39,695 nucleotides of DNA from a virus: the IMG/VR virus record IMGVR_UViG_3300042914_001893, positions 1 to 39,695 of that record; one strand, written 5' to 3'. The notes under the pieces were generated by a model. That model ran no database searches. It was not told where the DNA came from and saw nothing but the letters and a program-made list of their open reading frames with translations. Positions 1 to 7,397 of this stretch are shown piece after piece (position 1 is the first letter of the stretch; the number at the start of each line of letters is the position of its first letter). Position numbers and translations under genes: made by a program.

Positions 1-279
1 TTCCAGCGTCTCAACTGCACGACAGCATCAGACATCACTGGCATCGCTCCACCGACTGGCGGCTCGCATGTTGATGGGCGCATGATCAGGCTCGTGTCTG
101 TGGGAACGAATACGGTAAGGCTCATGCACAATGACACCGGCAGTACAGCGGCTAACAGAATGTACCACCACAATTCGACTAATGTTAGTCTGGCCGTGAA
201 TAAGTGGGCTGATTTGGTATATGACTCGACGGATAACGGATCGGGTGCGGCGGGGTGGCGTGTTGTGCATTATGCTTAA
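1..279 (+). CDS. Tail fibre/spike C-terminal domain (5' partial)
   Basis: Reading frame 1 is open from the first base and stops with TAA at 277-279, giving 92 residues with no start of its own. It begins FQRLNCTTASDITGI and contains VSVGTNTVRLMHNDTGSTAANR, WADLVYDSTDNG and WRVV (last shown in pieces). This is the familiar C-terminal domain of phage fibre and tail proteins, in which a 'NDY...FQRL...ITGI' stretch is followed by 'NVG.N.I.L.H...S.AANR'. The missing upstream part matches the open frame at the right end of the window (39058-39695), which stops at ITANQNDYVL. I infer one gene split by the place where a circular sequence was opened. Role: receptor contact or fibre trimerisation in the virion; the exact function is unknown. 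Confidence 0.75.
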   Translation, partial: FQRLNCTTASDITGIAPPTGGSHVDGRMIRLVSVGTNTVRLMHNDTGSTAANRMYHHNSTNVSLAVNKWADLVYDSTDNGSGAAGWRVVHYA

Positions 280-291
280 TGAGGTGCACTA

Positions 292-459
292 ATGATCGCA
301 ATCATCTGGCTCATGCTGGCCGCACCACCGTGCCCGACATGACCATCGTCTGCTCCTCAGGTGCGGCGGTACGTCGCGCCAGTGAGGAGGCCAGCGCCGA
401 GGCCAATACCAAAGCTAGCGCCAAAACCAAAACCCGTTTTTAATTGGAAGGACGTTTAA
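292..459 (+). pseudogene. Small proline-rich signal-anchored protein with in-frame TGA
   Basis: ATG at 292 follows a good ribosome site (GAGGTG, 281-286). The first 16 codons read MIAIIWLMLAAPPCPT, a short hydrophobic leader ending near a cysteine. TGA at 340-342 then interrupts the frame. The same frame continues for 38 codons with strongly biased Pro/Arg/Lys composition (RRPAPRPIPKLAPKPKP) and ends with TAA at 457-459. That stop overlaps the ATG of the next gene in a TAATG, the coupling used elsewhere in this genome. The composition and the coupling both argue that the downstream half is or recently was coding. It is either a nonsense-mutated gene, a sequencing error, or a readthrough gene (the stop context is TGA-C, known to be leaky). 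A signal sequence plus proline-rich tail also resembles an o-spanin layout, but the evidence for that is thin. Confidence 0.5.
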
Positions 460-791
460 TGACGTTATCGTGGTCTCCAGCAAACGATCATTTAATCGTC
501 GATGGTCTGGAGACCGTCATGCTAACCACGCTTGCGGCCACAACCACGACGATCTATCGGGTATTGAGATTGCCAGCGTTGGTCGATATCGGATCTGCTG
601 GCGCATTGACAAGCTACGGCAATATCACACGCTGGAATATATGGATCCAAGAATGCCCTACCGCACCAGAAATAAACGCGCTATTGACCGACGCCGCTAA
701 CGTAAAATATCGAATCAATAACGTCACGCAATCAGTACAACGCAATATGTGGGAAATTGAAACCACGGCCGATGCGGGAGTCGGTCTATGA
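459..791 (+). CDS. Hypothetical virion protein, head-tail/tail completion region
   Basis: A 110-residue protein starting MTLSWSPANDHLIVDG. I chose ATG 459 because GGAAGGA (446-452) sits 6 nt upstream and the ATG overlaps the preceding stop (TAATG); an upstream TTG at 444 has no ribosome site. No motif is recognised. It ends by overlapping the start of the 788 gene by four bases (ATGA). It lies between the fibre gene and the tail-terminator-like gene, so a small tail completion or adaptor protein is the likeliest role by position only. Confidence 0.7.
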   Translation: MTLSWSPANDHLIVDGLETVMLTTLAATTTTIYRVLRLPALVDIGSAGALTSYGNITRWNIWIQECPTAPEINALLTDAANVKYRINNVTQSVQRNMWEIETTADAGVGL

Positions 792-1216
792 GTGCCTTTT
801 ATGATATTCTTAACGCCATCAAAACACGAATTGCGGTAACGTATGCAAACACCAAATTGCGTAAACGCGCAATCATGATTGAGACCGATACGCTACCATT
901 GTTTATCGTTTCGCCTGGCACGGAAACAATCGGATTGGAAGCTTTTAATGGCGTCGTATGTTATGATTACACTGTGCAAGTGACTTATGTTGATGCTGGT
1001 AACAGAATTTTTGAAACAGATCTTGCGGCTCATTTGACAATCCGTGAGAACATCAAAAAGATTTTGTATCAGCCAGCGTTGACCGGAGTTTCTGACGTGA
1101 TAGGGATGCAATTGGATATGCAACCAGCGTTTGAATCGGTCAGCGGAAACGTCAATAACTATGACGTTTGCGGCATGACAATCACATATCGAAAACTGGA
1201 GGCGCGAACATCATGA
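788..1216 (+). CDS. Tail terminator/tail completion-like protein
   Basis: 142 residues. The N-terminal helix (MSAFYDILNAIKTRI) is followed by alternating beta strands (IMIETDTLPLFIVSPG, CYDYTVQVTYVDAG) and a C-terminal strand (DVCGMTITYRK). This helix-then-sheet layout, the size, and the place just before the tube-like genes fit the tail terminator/neck proteins of siphophages (gpU/HK97 gp10-neighbour type), which cap the tail tube and join it to the head. The match is by fold pattern and synteny, not by a signature. The start overlaps the upstream stop by ATGA and the end overlaps the next ATG at 1213, so translation is probably coupled. Confidence 0.5.
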   Translation: MSAFYDILNAIKTRIAVTYANTKLRKRAIMIETDTLPLFIVSPGTETIGLEAFNGVVCYDYTVQVTYVDAGNRIFETDLAAHLTIRENIKKILYQPALTGVSDVIGMQLDMQPAFESVSGNVNNYDVCGMTITYRKLEARTS

Positions 1217-1692
1217 GTGTGGATATTTCTGCGATAGTCGGCGAAATATCTTGGACTCAATCCGTGACCAATTCCGGATTTGTCAAGACTTCGCAAGGGC
1301 CAGACAAGCTTACCGCAACCCTTGCGCCTAGCACAACCACGTACAATCGCATCTATGCCGTCAAGGGCACGCTTGCGGGCGGCGCTAGCGTCACGATCAA
1401 TCTGCAAGGCGTTACCGACTACCTGAACCAATCCTTGACGTTAACTAAAGTAATTGCGTTTATGCTCAAGGCGACGACAACCGGAATGAAGCTTGAGCCA
1501 GGCGCAAGCAATCCGCTAACGTGGCCATTGACCGGAACAAGTCCGGCATTAATCGTAGAAGCGGGCGGATTCTTTATTATCGGTGATGGCTTGCCGCACA
1601 CGGTTAGCGCAACTGACAAAAACTTTAAAATTACCAATATGGATGGTGCTGTTACGGGTACTTACGAAATTGCTTTAATTGGAGGTCAGTGA
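1213..1692 (+). CDS. Virion structural protein, beta-sandwich type
   Basis: 159 residues beginning MSVDISAIVGEISWTQSV. It is Ser/Thr/Gly/Ala-rich and predicted mostly beta. It carries a pattern I recognise from many metagenomic phage virion proteins: a region ending '...LQGVTDYLNQSLTLTKVIAF', a 'LEPGASNPLTWPLTG' loop, 'IVEAGGFFIIGDG', then 'KNFKITN...TYEIALIG'. Such proteins are usually annotated only as structural. ATG 1213 overlaps the preceding TGA; GGAGG lies at 1198-1202. It is followed at once by three tube-like paralogues, so it may be a decoration or tube-associated protein. Function is not assigned. Confidence 0.6.
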   Translation: MSVDISAIVGEISWTQSVTNSGFVKTSQGPDKLTATLAPSTTTYNRIYAVKGTLAGGASVTINLQGVTDYLNQSLTLTKVIAFMLKATTTGMKLEPGASNPLTWPLTGTSPALIVEAGGFFIIGDGLPHTVSATDKNFKITNMDGAVTGTYEIALIGGQ

Positions 1693-1693
1693 T

Positions 1694-2062
1694 ATGGCGT
1701 TTTTCTCAGGCAAAACCGGATCGGTTACTATTGGCGGAACGGCTCAACCGCTGACCGATTGGTCAATCGATATCAAATCAGAAAACATTGACACAACCAA
1801 CTTTGGCGACGCTGGATATCAGACAAATCTTGCTGGTGTTGGTGGAGCCGAAATTACCGCATCGGGACCATACGACGGCGGCGCTGGATCAACTGTTGGT
1901 ACGTCCGGTAACTTTGTGCTGGCCACGTCAACCGATGCGGGCGCGCCATCTTACACGGTAGCCGCTCGAATCTCGTCTATCAAAATTGATGTTAACGTAA
2001 AAGGCGTTGCTCAAATTAGTTATACCGCGTCAAGCAATGGCACATTCACAATAACCTATTGA
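1694..2062 (+). CDS. Tail tube-like protein, paralogue A
   Basis: 122 residues starting MAFFSGKTGSVTIGG. ATG 1694 is 7 nt after GGAGGT (1681-1686). The strand-rich sequence has a conserved spine shared with the next gene: QPLTDWSIDIK, ENIDTTNFGDAGYQ, AEITASGPYDG, and NVKGVAQISYTASSNG. Size, all-beta character and position between terminator-like and chaperone genes fit a siphophage tail tube (major tail) subunit. It is roughly three-quarters identical by eye to the protein at 2076, so this is a recent tandem duplication. Which copy builds the tube cannot be told from sequence. Confidence 0.6.
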   Translation: MAFFSGKTGSVTIGGTAQPLTDWSIDIKSENIDTTNFGDAGYQTNLAGVGGAEITASGPYDGGAGSTVGTSGNFVLATSTDAGAPSYTVAARISSIKIDVNVKGVAQISYTASSNGTFTITY

Positions 2063-2075
2063 TGGAGGTTATCCC

Positions 2076-2447
2076 ATGGCGTTTTACGCTGGCAAGACTG
2101 GATCTGTTTCGGTTAATGGCGCAACTCAGCCGCTGACCGATTGGTCGATCGATATCAAATGTGAAAACATTGATACGACCAATTTTGGCGATGCTGGATA
2201 TCAAAGTAACTATCCCGGTGTTTTTAGCGCGGAAATTACCGCATCCGGACCATATGACGGCAGCGCTGGCGCAAGCGTTGGCGCGTCTGTTGCGTTTATT
2301 TTGGTGGCTTCCAGCGATGCGGGCGCGCCATCAATCACAGTAACGGCACGCATTTCATCAATCAAAGTCGATGTTAACGTGAAAGGTGTAGCTCAAATCA
2401 GCTATACCGCGTCAAGCAACGGTTCATTTTCTTCAATATCATATTGA
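2076..2447 (+). CDS. Tail tube-like protein, paralogue B
   Basis: 123 residues starting MAFYAGKTGSVSVNG, after GGAGG at 2064-2068. It shares TDWSIDIK, ENIDTTNFGDAGYQ, AEITASGPYDG, DAGAPS and DVNVKGVAQISYTASSNG with the protein at 1694. Differences concentrate in the loop after GYQ and in the middle strand (VAFILVASSD versus NFVLATSTD). The intergenic distance is only 13 nt. Retention of both copies with a clean reading frame suggests that both are made. One may be the main tube subunit and the other a minor or distal tube protein. Confidence 0.6.
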   Translation: MAFYAGKTGSVSVNGATQPLTDWSIDIKCENIDTTNFGDAGYQSNYPGVFSAEITASGPYDGSAGASVGASVAFILVASSDAGAPSITVTARISSIKVDVNVKGVAQISYTASSNGSFSSISY

Positions 2448-2459
2448 CGAGGTATTGCC

Positions 2460-2864
2460 ATGGCATTTTACCGTGGCTGCACCGCATCCGTCTCTTTCGG
2501 CACCGTATTCCTTCCGATGACGGAATGGAAACTCAATGTCGATGGAGAACGGATTGACGTTTCTGATTATGATCAGCAGACGTTCAAATCAATCGTCGGT
2601 ATGCGAACAGCCACCATATCATTATCTGGACCATATCCATCGTCTATCATTGGGTATGGTTATGGTCTCGCCACTGGCGATGATTTATTGGTCAAATTAT
2701 ACCTTGATCCTGAATTTTATTATTTTTTCCAAGTCATGGCTCGAATTGAAAAAATGTCGGTAACAACAAACGTCAAAGGCGTGGTAGAGTGTACGATTGA
2801 TTTAGTGGTCATCGGTGATTTTAAATTGGGCGATGACGCTAACACAGAGGCTATTGCAATATGA
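2460..2864 (+). CDS. Tail tube-like protein, divergent paralogue C
   Basis: 134 residues starting MAFYRGCTASVSFGT, with GAGGT at 2450-2454. It follows the same plan as the two preceding proteins: 'MAFY.G.T.SV', 'P.T.W...(V/I)D.E.ID', 'A.I..SGPY', 'ARI...(K)...NVKGV', but identity is low and the C-terminus is extended by an acidic tail. It is an older member of the tandem family. Its stop overlaps the ATG of the chaperone gene (2861). It may form the tube end or the tube-to-tip adaptor; that is inference. Confidence 0.55.
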   Translation: MAFYRGCTASVSFGTVFLPMTEWKLNVDGERIDVSDYDQQTFKSIVGMRTATISLSGPYPSSIIGYGYGLATGDDLLVKLYLDPEFYYFFQVMARIEKMSVTTNVKGVVECTIDLVVIGDFKLGDDANTEAIAI

Positions 2865-3304
2865 GTATGAGTCAATCATTAGGCGGTAATGCCGCGCCAA
2901 TTATCGCTGTGATCGGCGATAAGGAATACAAATTTGGCTTGTTGACGCAAAAGATCAAAAGCGGAATTGAGCGTATTGTTCAAAGTCGCGCGAGAACAGA
3001 ATTGTTCCGCGACAAAAACGACATGGGCGATGAGGAATTCAAATTAGCCTACGGCGCGTATATGGACCGGATCAGTTCTGGCGCGTTTGCGTTTGGCGGC
3101 GTCAATTGTCGCGGATTTCTAACCTCGACGGATGGCCTTGCTAATTTGGTTCACCTAATGGCGGGTATTAGTCTCGACGAAGGCCATCGCCTAGTTGCTG
3201 AGTATTCGGAAGAGATTGCGGCTGTTGTGGGCCAGATTTTCACAGAGTCTTTCCGTTCGACCCGGACGGCGGAGATCCGGGGCAAGAACGAAATCTCCGA
3301 GTAG
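2861..3304 (+). CDS. Tail assembly chaperone (gpG-like)
   Basis: 147 residues; ATG at 2861 overlaps the preceding TGA, and a second ATG at 2867 is possible. Alpha-helical and charged (EYKFGLLTQKIKSGIERIV, RTELFRDKNDMGDEEFK). It lies directly before the tape measure with a second chaperone ORF behind it, the hallmark arrangement of gpG/gpGT in siphophages, where the chaperones coat the tape measure during tail assembly and are absent from the virion. It ends with TAG at 3302-3304. The -1 frame over the last 100 bases also reads as protein (see the frameshift entry), so this ORF probably makes two products. Confidence 0.65.
   Translation: MSMSQSLGGNAAPIIAVIGDKEYKFGLLTQKIKSGIERIVQSRARTELFRDKNDMGDEEFKLAYGAYMDRISSGAFAFGGVNCRGFLTSTDGLANLVHLMAGISLDEGHRLVAEYSEEIAAVVGQIFTESFRSTRTAEIRGKNEISE
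3202..3304 (+). other. Candidate programmed -1 frameshift window in tail chaperones
   Basis: Frame 1 is open from 3202 (after a TGA at 3199-3201) through to 3585. Upstream of any plausible start codon it already reads as protein: FPFDPDGGDPGQERNLRVV, then NALAVVASLTDQPYLL. The gpG-like frame stays open until 3304, so the ribosome could move -1 anywhere in this window. No perfect X-XXY-YYZ heptamer is present. Best candidates are ATT-TTC (3236-3241), TCT-TTC (3248-3253) and CGG-GGC (3278-3283), where only the second codon re-pairs well. The fusion would be about 241 residues. gpG/gpGT frameshifting is established for lambda and many siphophages; here it is inferred. Confidence 0.55.
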
Positions 3305-3348
3305 TCAACGCGCTGGCGGTTGTCGCCAGCCTTACGGATCAGCCGTAT

Positions 3349-3585
3349 TTGTTATCGATGGATCAGATTGCGGAATTGACAGATTATCAAATTTGGAGGA
3401 TCTACGGCAAGGAACGCGATGATCGAGGAGTTCCAAAGACAATACCTGGAAGTCTGGCTCCATCGAAACGCGAATCCGGAATTGTCGAGGCTAAAGCCAA
3501 ATATCTGTCAATGGGTGTTGCGTTAGGAATTTCGATGGACGAACTTAACGCGGCATGGAGTAAAAAAAATGGCGGGCGCAATTGA
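3349..3585 (+). CDS. Tail assembly chaperone, T-like extension
   Basis: 78 residues if read from the first possible start (TTG 3349; ATG 3358). It contains MDQIAELTDYQIWRIYGKERD, a helical segment typical of the second tail chaperone ORF ('..L...T..QI..IY'). There is no clear ribosome site for either start, and the frame is open and protein-like well upstream. I think it is expressed mainly as the C-terminal part of a frameshift fusion with the 2861 gene. Its end overlaps the tape measure ATG (3569) by 17 nt. Confidence 0.55.
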   Translation: MLSMDQIAELTDYQIWRIYGKERDDRGVPKTIPGSLAPSKRESGIVEAKAKYLSMGVALGISMDELNAAWSKKNGGRN

Positions 3586-5455
3586 CGTGATGGCTGGCGG
3601 TATGGGCGGCGGAGGTGGCGGTCTTCAGCCGCTTATCGCCGCTCTCGACCACTATACATCGATGTTGCAAGCCGTCAGCAACGCAATCAATGGAGTCAAG
3701 ACGGTCACGCCATCGGCCGCACCGAAAGCCGCCGCACCAACGGCCGCACCAGTTCCAACCGGCGGATTGGGCGCGTTGATGGAATCGATCGGCGGATTGG
3801 GCAAAGCCTTTACGGGATTGGCGCTACAAGCTCGATTGATGGCTGAAGTGGCTAAAGCCGTGGCGATTGCTGTTGCGCCGCTGGATGCAGTTTTTAAGGC
3901 CATCGGCGGCATGCTCGAGCCGATCGCCAATGCGGTTGCCGGATTATTGAAACTGGCCATCGCAATCAGCCCGATAATGGTTGCGCTAAAACTATTAGGC
4001 AAATTACTGACGATTGTTTTGATGCCGTTCCAGATGTTGGGAAAAATTGTCGATGCGATATCGAGCGTGTTGGAAGCATTTATGGTTCCGCTCGATATGG
4101 TTGCCGAACAAATGGAAATGGTAGCGGATGCGATTGCGGCAGCTATTGCGGTTATTGGCATATCGGCAAAATCAGCAAAAACACCACAGAACGCAGTACA
4201 AAATGCATTTAAATCGGTAACGAAAACTATTGAAAACGTGCTGGTCAATCCGCTTGAGGCGATACCAGGACTCATCGGCCAGATCCGTGGAGCGGTTGAA
4301 ACGCTCAACCCGGCGGCGATGGTTGCGTTTGATTTAGCTATGCGGGATTTGATGGCGGTATTCGGCGAAGCCTTCATGCCAATCGTTCAAGTCGCCACAA
4401 GCGTTGTGCGTGAATTTGCCAATACTCTTCGCCCAATTCTGCAAACAATGGCTCCACTATTTAAACGCATGGCTGAAAGTATCGGATCGTTGCTGATTAA
4501 GAATATTGACAAATTGACTCAAGCTTTTGAGCGCATGCTTCCGTTTATTGAAATGTACATTAAATCAATGATTGACGCGGCAACTAGGCAAGGCGCAATA
4601 GCTGATCAATCAGCAGCGAATAACAGTTCACTTAAAGACATTGGATCATTTTTTGCCAACTTTTTCAGGTCAACAAAACAAATTGAAGATTCGGCAAAAA
4701 AGGAAAGAGCGGCAAAAGACAAGGTTAACAATTTGATTAACATTGAAGCTGTTGGCATGAATAAAGCCGTGCAAGAGCGGTTGCTTGGAATCCTCCCTGA
4801 TCCAAAAGTTATGAAAGCAAAATTGCAAGGCAAAATTGATGAGATAACAAAGCTTGAAGAGGCTGACAAGCAATCCGGATTTAAAGAACCGGTTGCCGTC
4901 ATGGAAGGAAGATCGAAAGAAAAAGAAATGCTTAAAAACATGATTGATCTTAGCCAAATGCGAGATCAATTTGTAAAGTCTGGCGCAAAAGATCAAGACG
5001 GTATGGTCAAGGGCGGAGAACAAGCACTCAATGAAACGCTGACCGAAGTTCACAAGGCTCGAAAAGATCTCAAGGACAAAAAGATTGATCAAAACCAATT
5101 CAACGCTGTTCTTAATCGATTGGTCGAGGCGCAAAAGTTTTTAGGCGACAACATGAAGAACGCAATCAAGGCGGGCAAACCGGCGGGCGCTGAAGGCCTT
5201 GCGGCCGCAGTAAATCCCGCGTTCAAGTCAATCGCCGAGTTGACACGAGAAACGCTTCTGAGCGCATTTGTGGCCACGTCCACGGGTGCGGACATGAAAG
5301 AAAAACAAAATCAAAGAGCCGTTGATAACGTGGCCGCGTTGCCGGACGTAATTAGAAATGGCGTTGAAGATGCGATGGTTGCCGCCATGAGACAAGTTGA
5401 AAGAAATCCAGAACCGAATGCCGCAAGGCCCGTATTTGATGGAGGGCGGGCATAA
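3569..5455 (+). CDS. Tail tape measure protein
   Basis: 628 residues, the longest tail gene. Gly-rich N-terminus (MAGGMGGGGGG), then a long Ala/Ile/Leu/Val-rich stretch (about residues 85-200) with several membrane-like helices, then long charged coiled-coil-like helices (about 360-560) rich in Lys/Glu/Ala. This layout and the place right after the chaperones are typical of tape measures, which set tail length and take part in DNA ejection. At about 0.15 nm per residue the tail would be near 90-95 nm. ATG 3569 follows GGAG (3557-3560). The stop TAA (5453-5455) overlaps the next ATG. No lysozyme or peptidase motif was seen inside it. Confidence 0.8.
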   Translation: MAGAIDVMAGGMGGGGGGLQPLIAALDHYTSMLQAVSNAINGVKTVTPSAAPKAAAPTAAPVPTGGLGALMESIGGLGKAFTGLALQARLMAEVAKAVAIAVAPLDAVFKAIGGMLEPIANAVAGLLKLAIAISPIMVALKLLGKLLTIVLMPFQMLGKIVDAISSVLEAFMVPLDMVAEQMEMVADAIAAAIAVIGISAKSAKTPQNAVQNAFKSVTKTIENVLVNPLEAIPGLIGQIRGAVETLNPAAMVAFDLAMRDLMAVFGEAFMPIVQVATSVVREFANTLRPILQTMAPLFKRMAESIGSLLIKNIDKLTQAFERMLPFIEMYIKSMIDAATRQGAIADQSAANNSSLKDIGSFFANFFRSTKQIEDSAKKERAAKDKVNNLINIEAVGMNKAVQERLLGILPDPKVMKAKLQGKIDEITKLEEADKQSGFKEPVAVMEGRSKEKEMLKNMIDLSQMRDQFVKSGAKDQDGMVKGGEQALNETLTEVHKARKDLKDKKIDQNQFNAVLNRLVEAQKFLGDNMKNAIKAGKPAGAEGLAAAVNPAFKSIAELTRETLLSAFVATSTGADMKEKQNQRAVDNVAALPDVIRNGVEDAMVAAMRQVERNPEPNAARPVFDGGRA

Positions 5456-6510
5456 TGGCGTTGACCAACGTAAATGAGGCCACAGAACGCATTGCATCAC
5501 GCAATCCATCGGTAGCCGGTTTCAGCCTGATGGAAGGCGGCCGCGCCACAATGAAGCTCATCATTGATGAGCCTCGAATGGAAGAAGCTTGCAAGGAAAT
5601 TCTTGGATATGCGGAGTCCGGTTTAGAAAGAATAGTACGAACATTACCAGTTGCTCATCCTCAATTCCCGTGGCTATACGCCGAACGAATTTCATCAATT
5701 GAAGGATTGGAATTTTTCGCCAAATACGATTCAAATGCCAATTTAGGCGATACATTTGTGCAAGTGCCAATGTTGGAAAATTACGCTCGATACAACAAAT
5801 ATGAATTAACAATTGAATTTACTCCAAGACCATATGCGTTACAACTTGATATAAGCTTAGGTCGAAATAAAATTGATTGGCGTGACGAAAATAATGTTGC
5901 TCAAAGTAATTTTTATTATCCCGAATGGGCAAGATTTTTTGAAGTATTGTACAAACCATCGGCAGAATATTTAACCGCAGTAGGCGGCCAATTAATTTGG
6001 AAAATGGACGCCAACAATGCCTTGGACATGCAAAATAAAACGGTAGCGGGTGGACAAATTCGATCATTGATACAATCAACGGCGCTTGAAATGAAATGGT
6101 ATTGTGTGCCATATTCTTACGTCACTAGCACTAATTCACACATTAATAAATGTTTAGGTCACGTTAACTACGACACGTTTTATGGGCATAAAGGCGGAAA
6201 ATTGTTATTGGTTGGAGCGGAAGTTACGCGTGTTTATTCTCCGCCATTTCCAAAATTCACGGCATGGAATGGTGGAGCGGGCGGGTTGCCTTCACAAAAC
6301 AAATTATGCGACATTACATTTCATGTTTTGTTGAAAGATATTGAGCCTAAAAACGCGTACACTGTGACAATGGACAACAACATGGCCAACGGTCATAACC
6401 TTGTTTTGGCTGGATTCGACAACAATCATTATTACGTGGAAAATTCAAATAGCGGCAAGCCATTGTATCCATCGTATCCGTTCCAATTGCTGTTCACAAA
6501 TCCGGACTAA
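5455..6510 (+). CDS. Distal tail/baseplate protein (hypothetical)
   Basis: 351 residues; ATG 5455 is joined to the tape measure stop by TAATG and has GGAGGG (5441-5446) upstream. It is rich in aromatic residues and beta strands (YNKYELTIEFTPRPYAL, GGKLLLVGAEVTRVY). In siphophages the gene after the tape measure usually encodes the distal tail protein that starts the tail tip, and the size fits. I see no diagnostic motif, so the assignment rests on synteny. Confidence 0.6.
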   Translation: MALTNVNEATERIASRNPSVAGFSLMEGGRATMKLIIDEPRMEEACKEILGYAESGLERIVRTLPVAHPQFPWLYAERISSIEGLEFFAKYDSNANLGDTFVQVPMLENYARYNKYELTIEFTPRPYALQLDISLGRNKIDWRDENNVAQSNFYYPEWARFFEVLYKPSAEYLTAVGGQLIWKMDANNALDMQNKTVAGGQIRSLIQSTALEMKWYCVPYSYVTSTNSHINKCLGHVNYDTFYGHKGGKLLLVGAEVTRVYSPPFPKFTAWNGGAGGLPSQNKLCDITFHVLLKDIEPKNAYTVTMDNNMANGHNLVLAGFDNNHYYVENSNSGKPLYPSYPFQLLFTNPD

Positions 6511-6512
6511 TC

Positions 6513-6941
6513 ATGAAAATTGTTAGCGGCGATCCTCGATTGATTGTGGATGAAACGCCAGGCGGCGGGTATTCAATTCGTTTTCTAAGCGACGAATACA
6601 TTACCGCAAAAATAACCGGCAACTTTACAATATCATCGACCAAATTTTATACGTGGGTTGAAGTTCGTCCGCTTAAAAACGGCAATGGATTTGAGGTTCC
6701 GACTGGCGCAAAAGCTGGAACAAGTACCGACAATTACGCAATTGAGATGAATAAATCGGCTACTGTACCGACAGATACGTTTGTTCGATTGAGGCCGCGT
6801 GGCATAGCTGACACGTCGCTCTTGTCTGGTTCTGGTTGCGTGGTTAATCTTTGGGAATTTATTTATGATAGTAGTGGAGGAAGTGGCGCAGTAAGTAGCG
6901 TGCAATGTGTTGGAAACATTCTTTATGTGACGTACGGATAG
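6513..6941 (+). CDS. Hypothetical tail-tip protein
   Basis: 142 residues starting MKIVSGDPRLIVDETPGGG, 2 nt after the preceding stop and with a weak ribosome site, so it is probably coupled to its neighbour. Beta-rich with Gly/Ser/Thr loops (SGSGCVVNLWEF, DSSGGSGAVSSVQ). The pattern looks like a short tail-tip or fibre-connecting protein in a set of such genes (5455-9996). No homologue recognised. Confidence 0.6.
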   Translation: MKIVSGDPRLIVDETPGGGYSIRFLSDEYITAKITGNFTISSTKFYTWVEVRPLKNGNGFEVPTGAKAGTSTDNYAIEMNKSATVPTDTFVRLRPRGIADTSLLSGSGCVVNLWEFIYDSSGGSGAVSSVQCVGNILYVTYG

Positions 6942-6944
6942 CAT

Positions 6945-7397
6945 ATGCCGACAACAGTTCCGTACACATGTTATAATTTTCCCGGTTCTCAAGGAGAAAC
7001 GGCATTACCCCGCCCTTGGCCTTGTTGTGGCTGGGCATCTCCTCCAGCATCCTTATCGGGTACATATCGTTGCACATCTACCCCGACGTTTTTGTGTGGT
7101 GGCGCTCCAACTACTACAACGGCGTTTACATTGCTCCGCAACAATTTGTGCGGGGCGGTATATTTGTACAATGCCGTTGGTATCAACTTTTACATTAACA
7201 TTACGCTATCACTTTGCACTGAGCCAACAGGTGCGATAGTTGGAAGCATTGGCAGCCCTGGACCGGGAATATGGACGCCGGACGCTACTGGCAATGGGTG
7301 CTCGTTTGTTAGTGGCGTATACAATTTTGTTCTAGGTGGTACGCTTCAAAATGGTGGTCAAGTCTTAAGAATTGATTTTAACGCGGTGACAATGTGA
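6945..7397 (+). CDS. Hypothetical cysteine-rich tail-region protein
   Basis: 150 residues starting MPTTVPYTCYNFPGSQG. It holds eight cysteines in its first half and middle (CYNF, CCGW, YRCTS, FLCGG, NNLCGA, LSLCTE, GCSF) with Thr/Gly-rich beta segments. Cysteine content is far above most phage proteins and recurs in the protein at 8479. It ends ATG-TGA, and the next gene starts at the overlapping GTG (7394). Possible disulfide-stabilised or metal-binding adhesion protein; function unknown. Confidence 0.6.
   Translation: MPTTVPYTCYNFPGSQGETALPRPWPCCGWASPPASLSGTYRCTSTPTFLCGGAPTTTTAFTLLRNNLCGAVYLYNAVGINFYINITLSLCTEPTGAIVGSIGSPGPGIWTPDATGNGCSFVSGVYNFVLGGTLQNGGQVLRIDFNAVTM

Noticed and set aside
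3652-4377. Long open frame on the minus strand (241 codons) under the tape measure
   Set aside because: Shadow of the Ala/Ile-rich tape measure codons; no ribosome site, composition is low-complexity Ala/Ile/Asn/Ser, and all other genes lie on the + strand.
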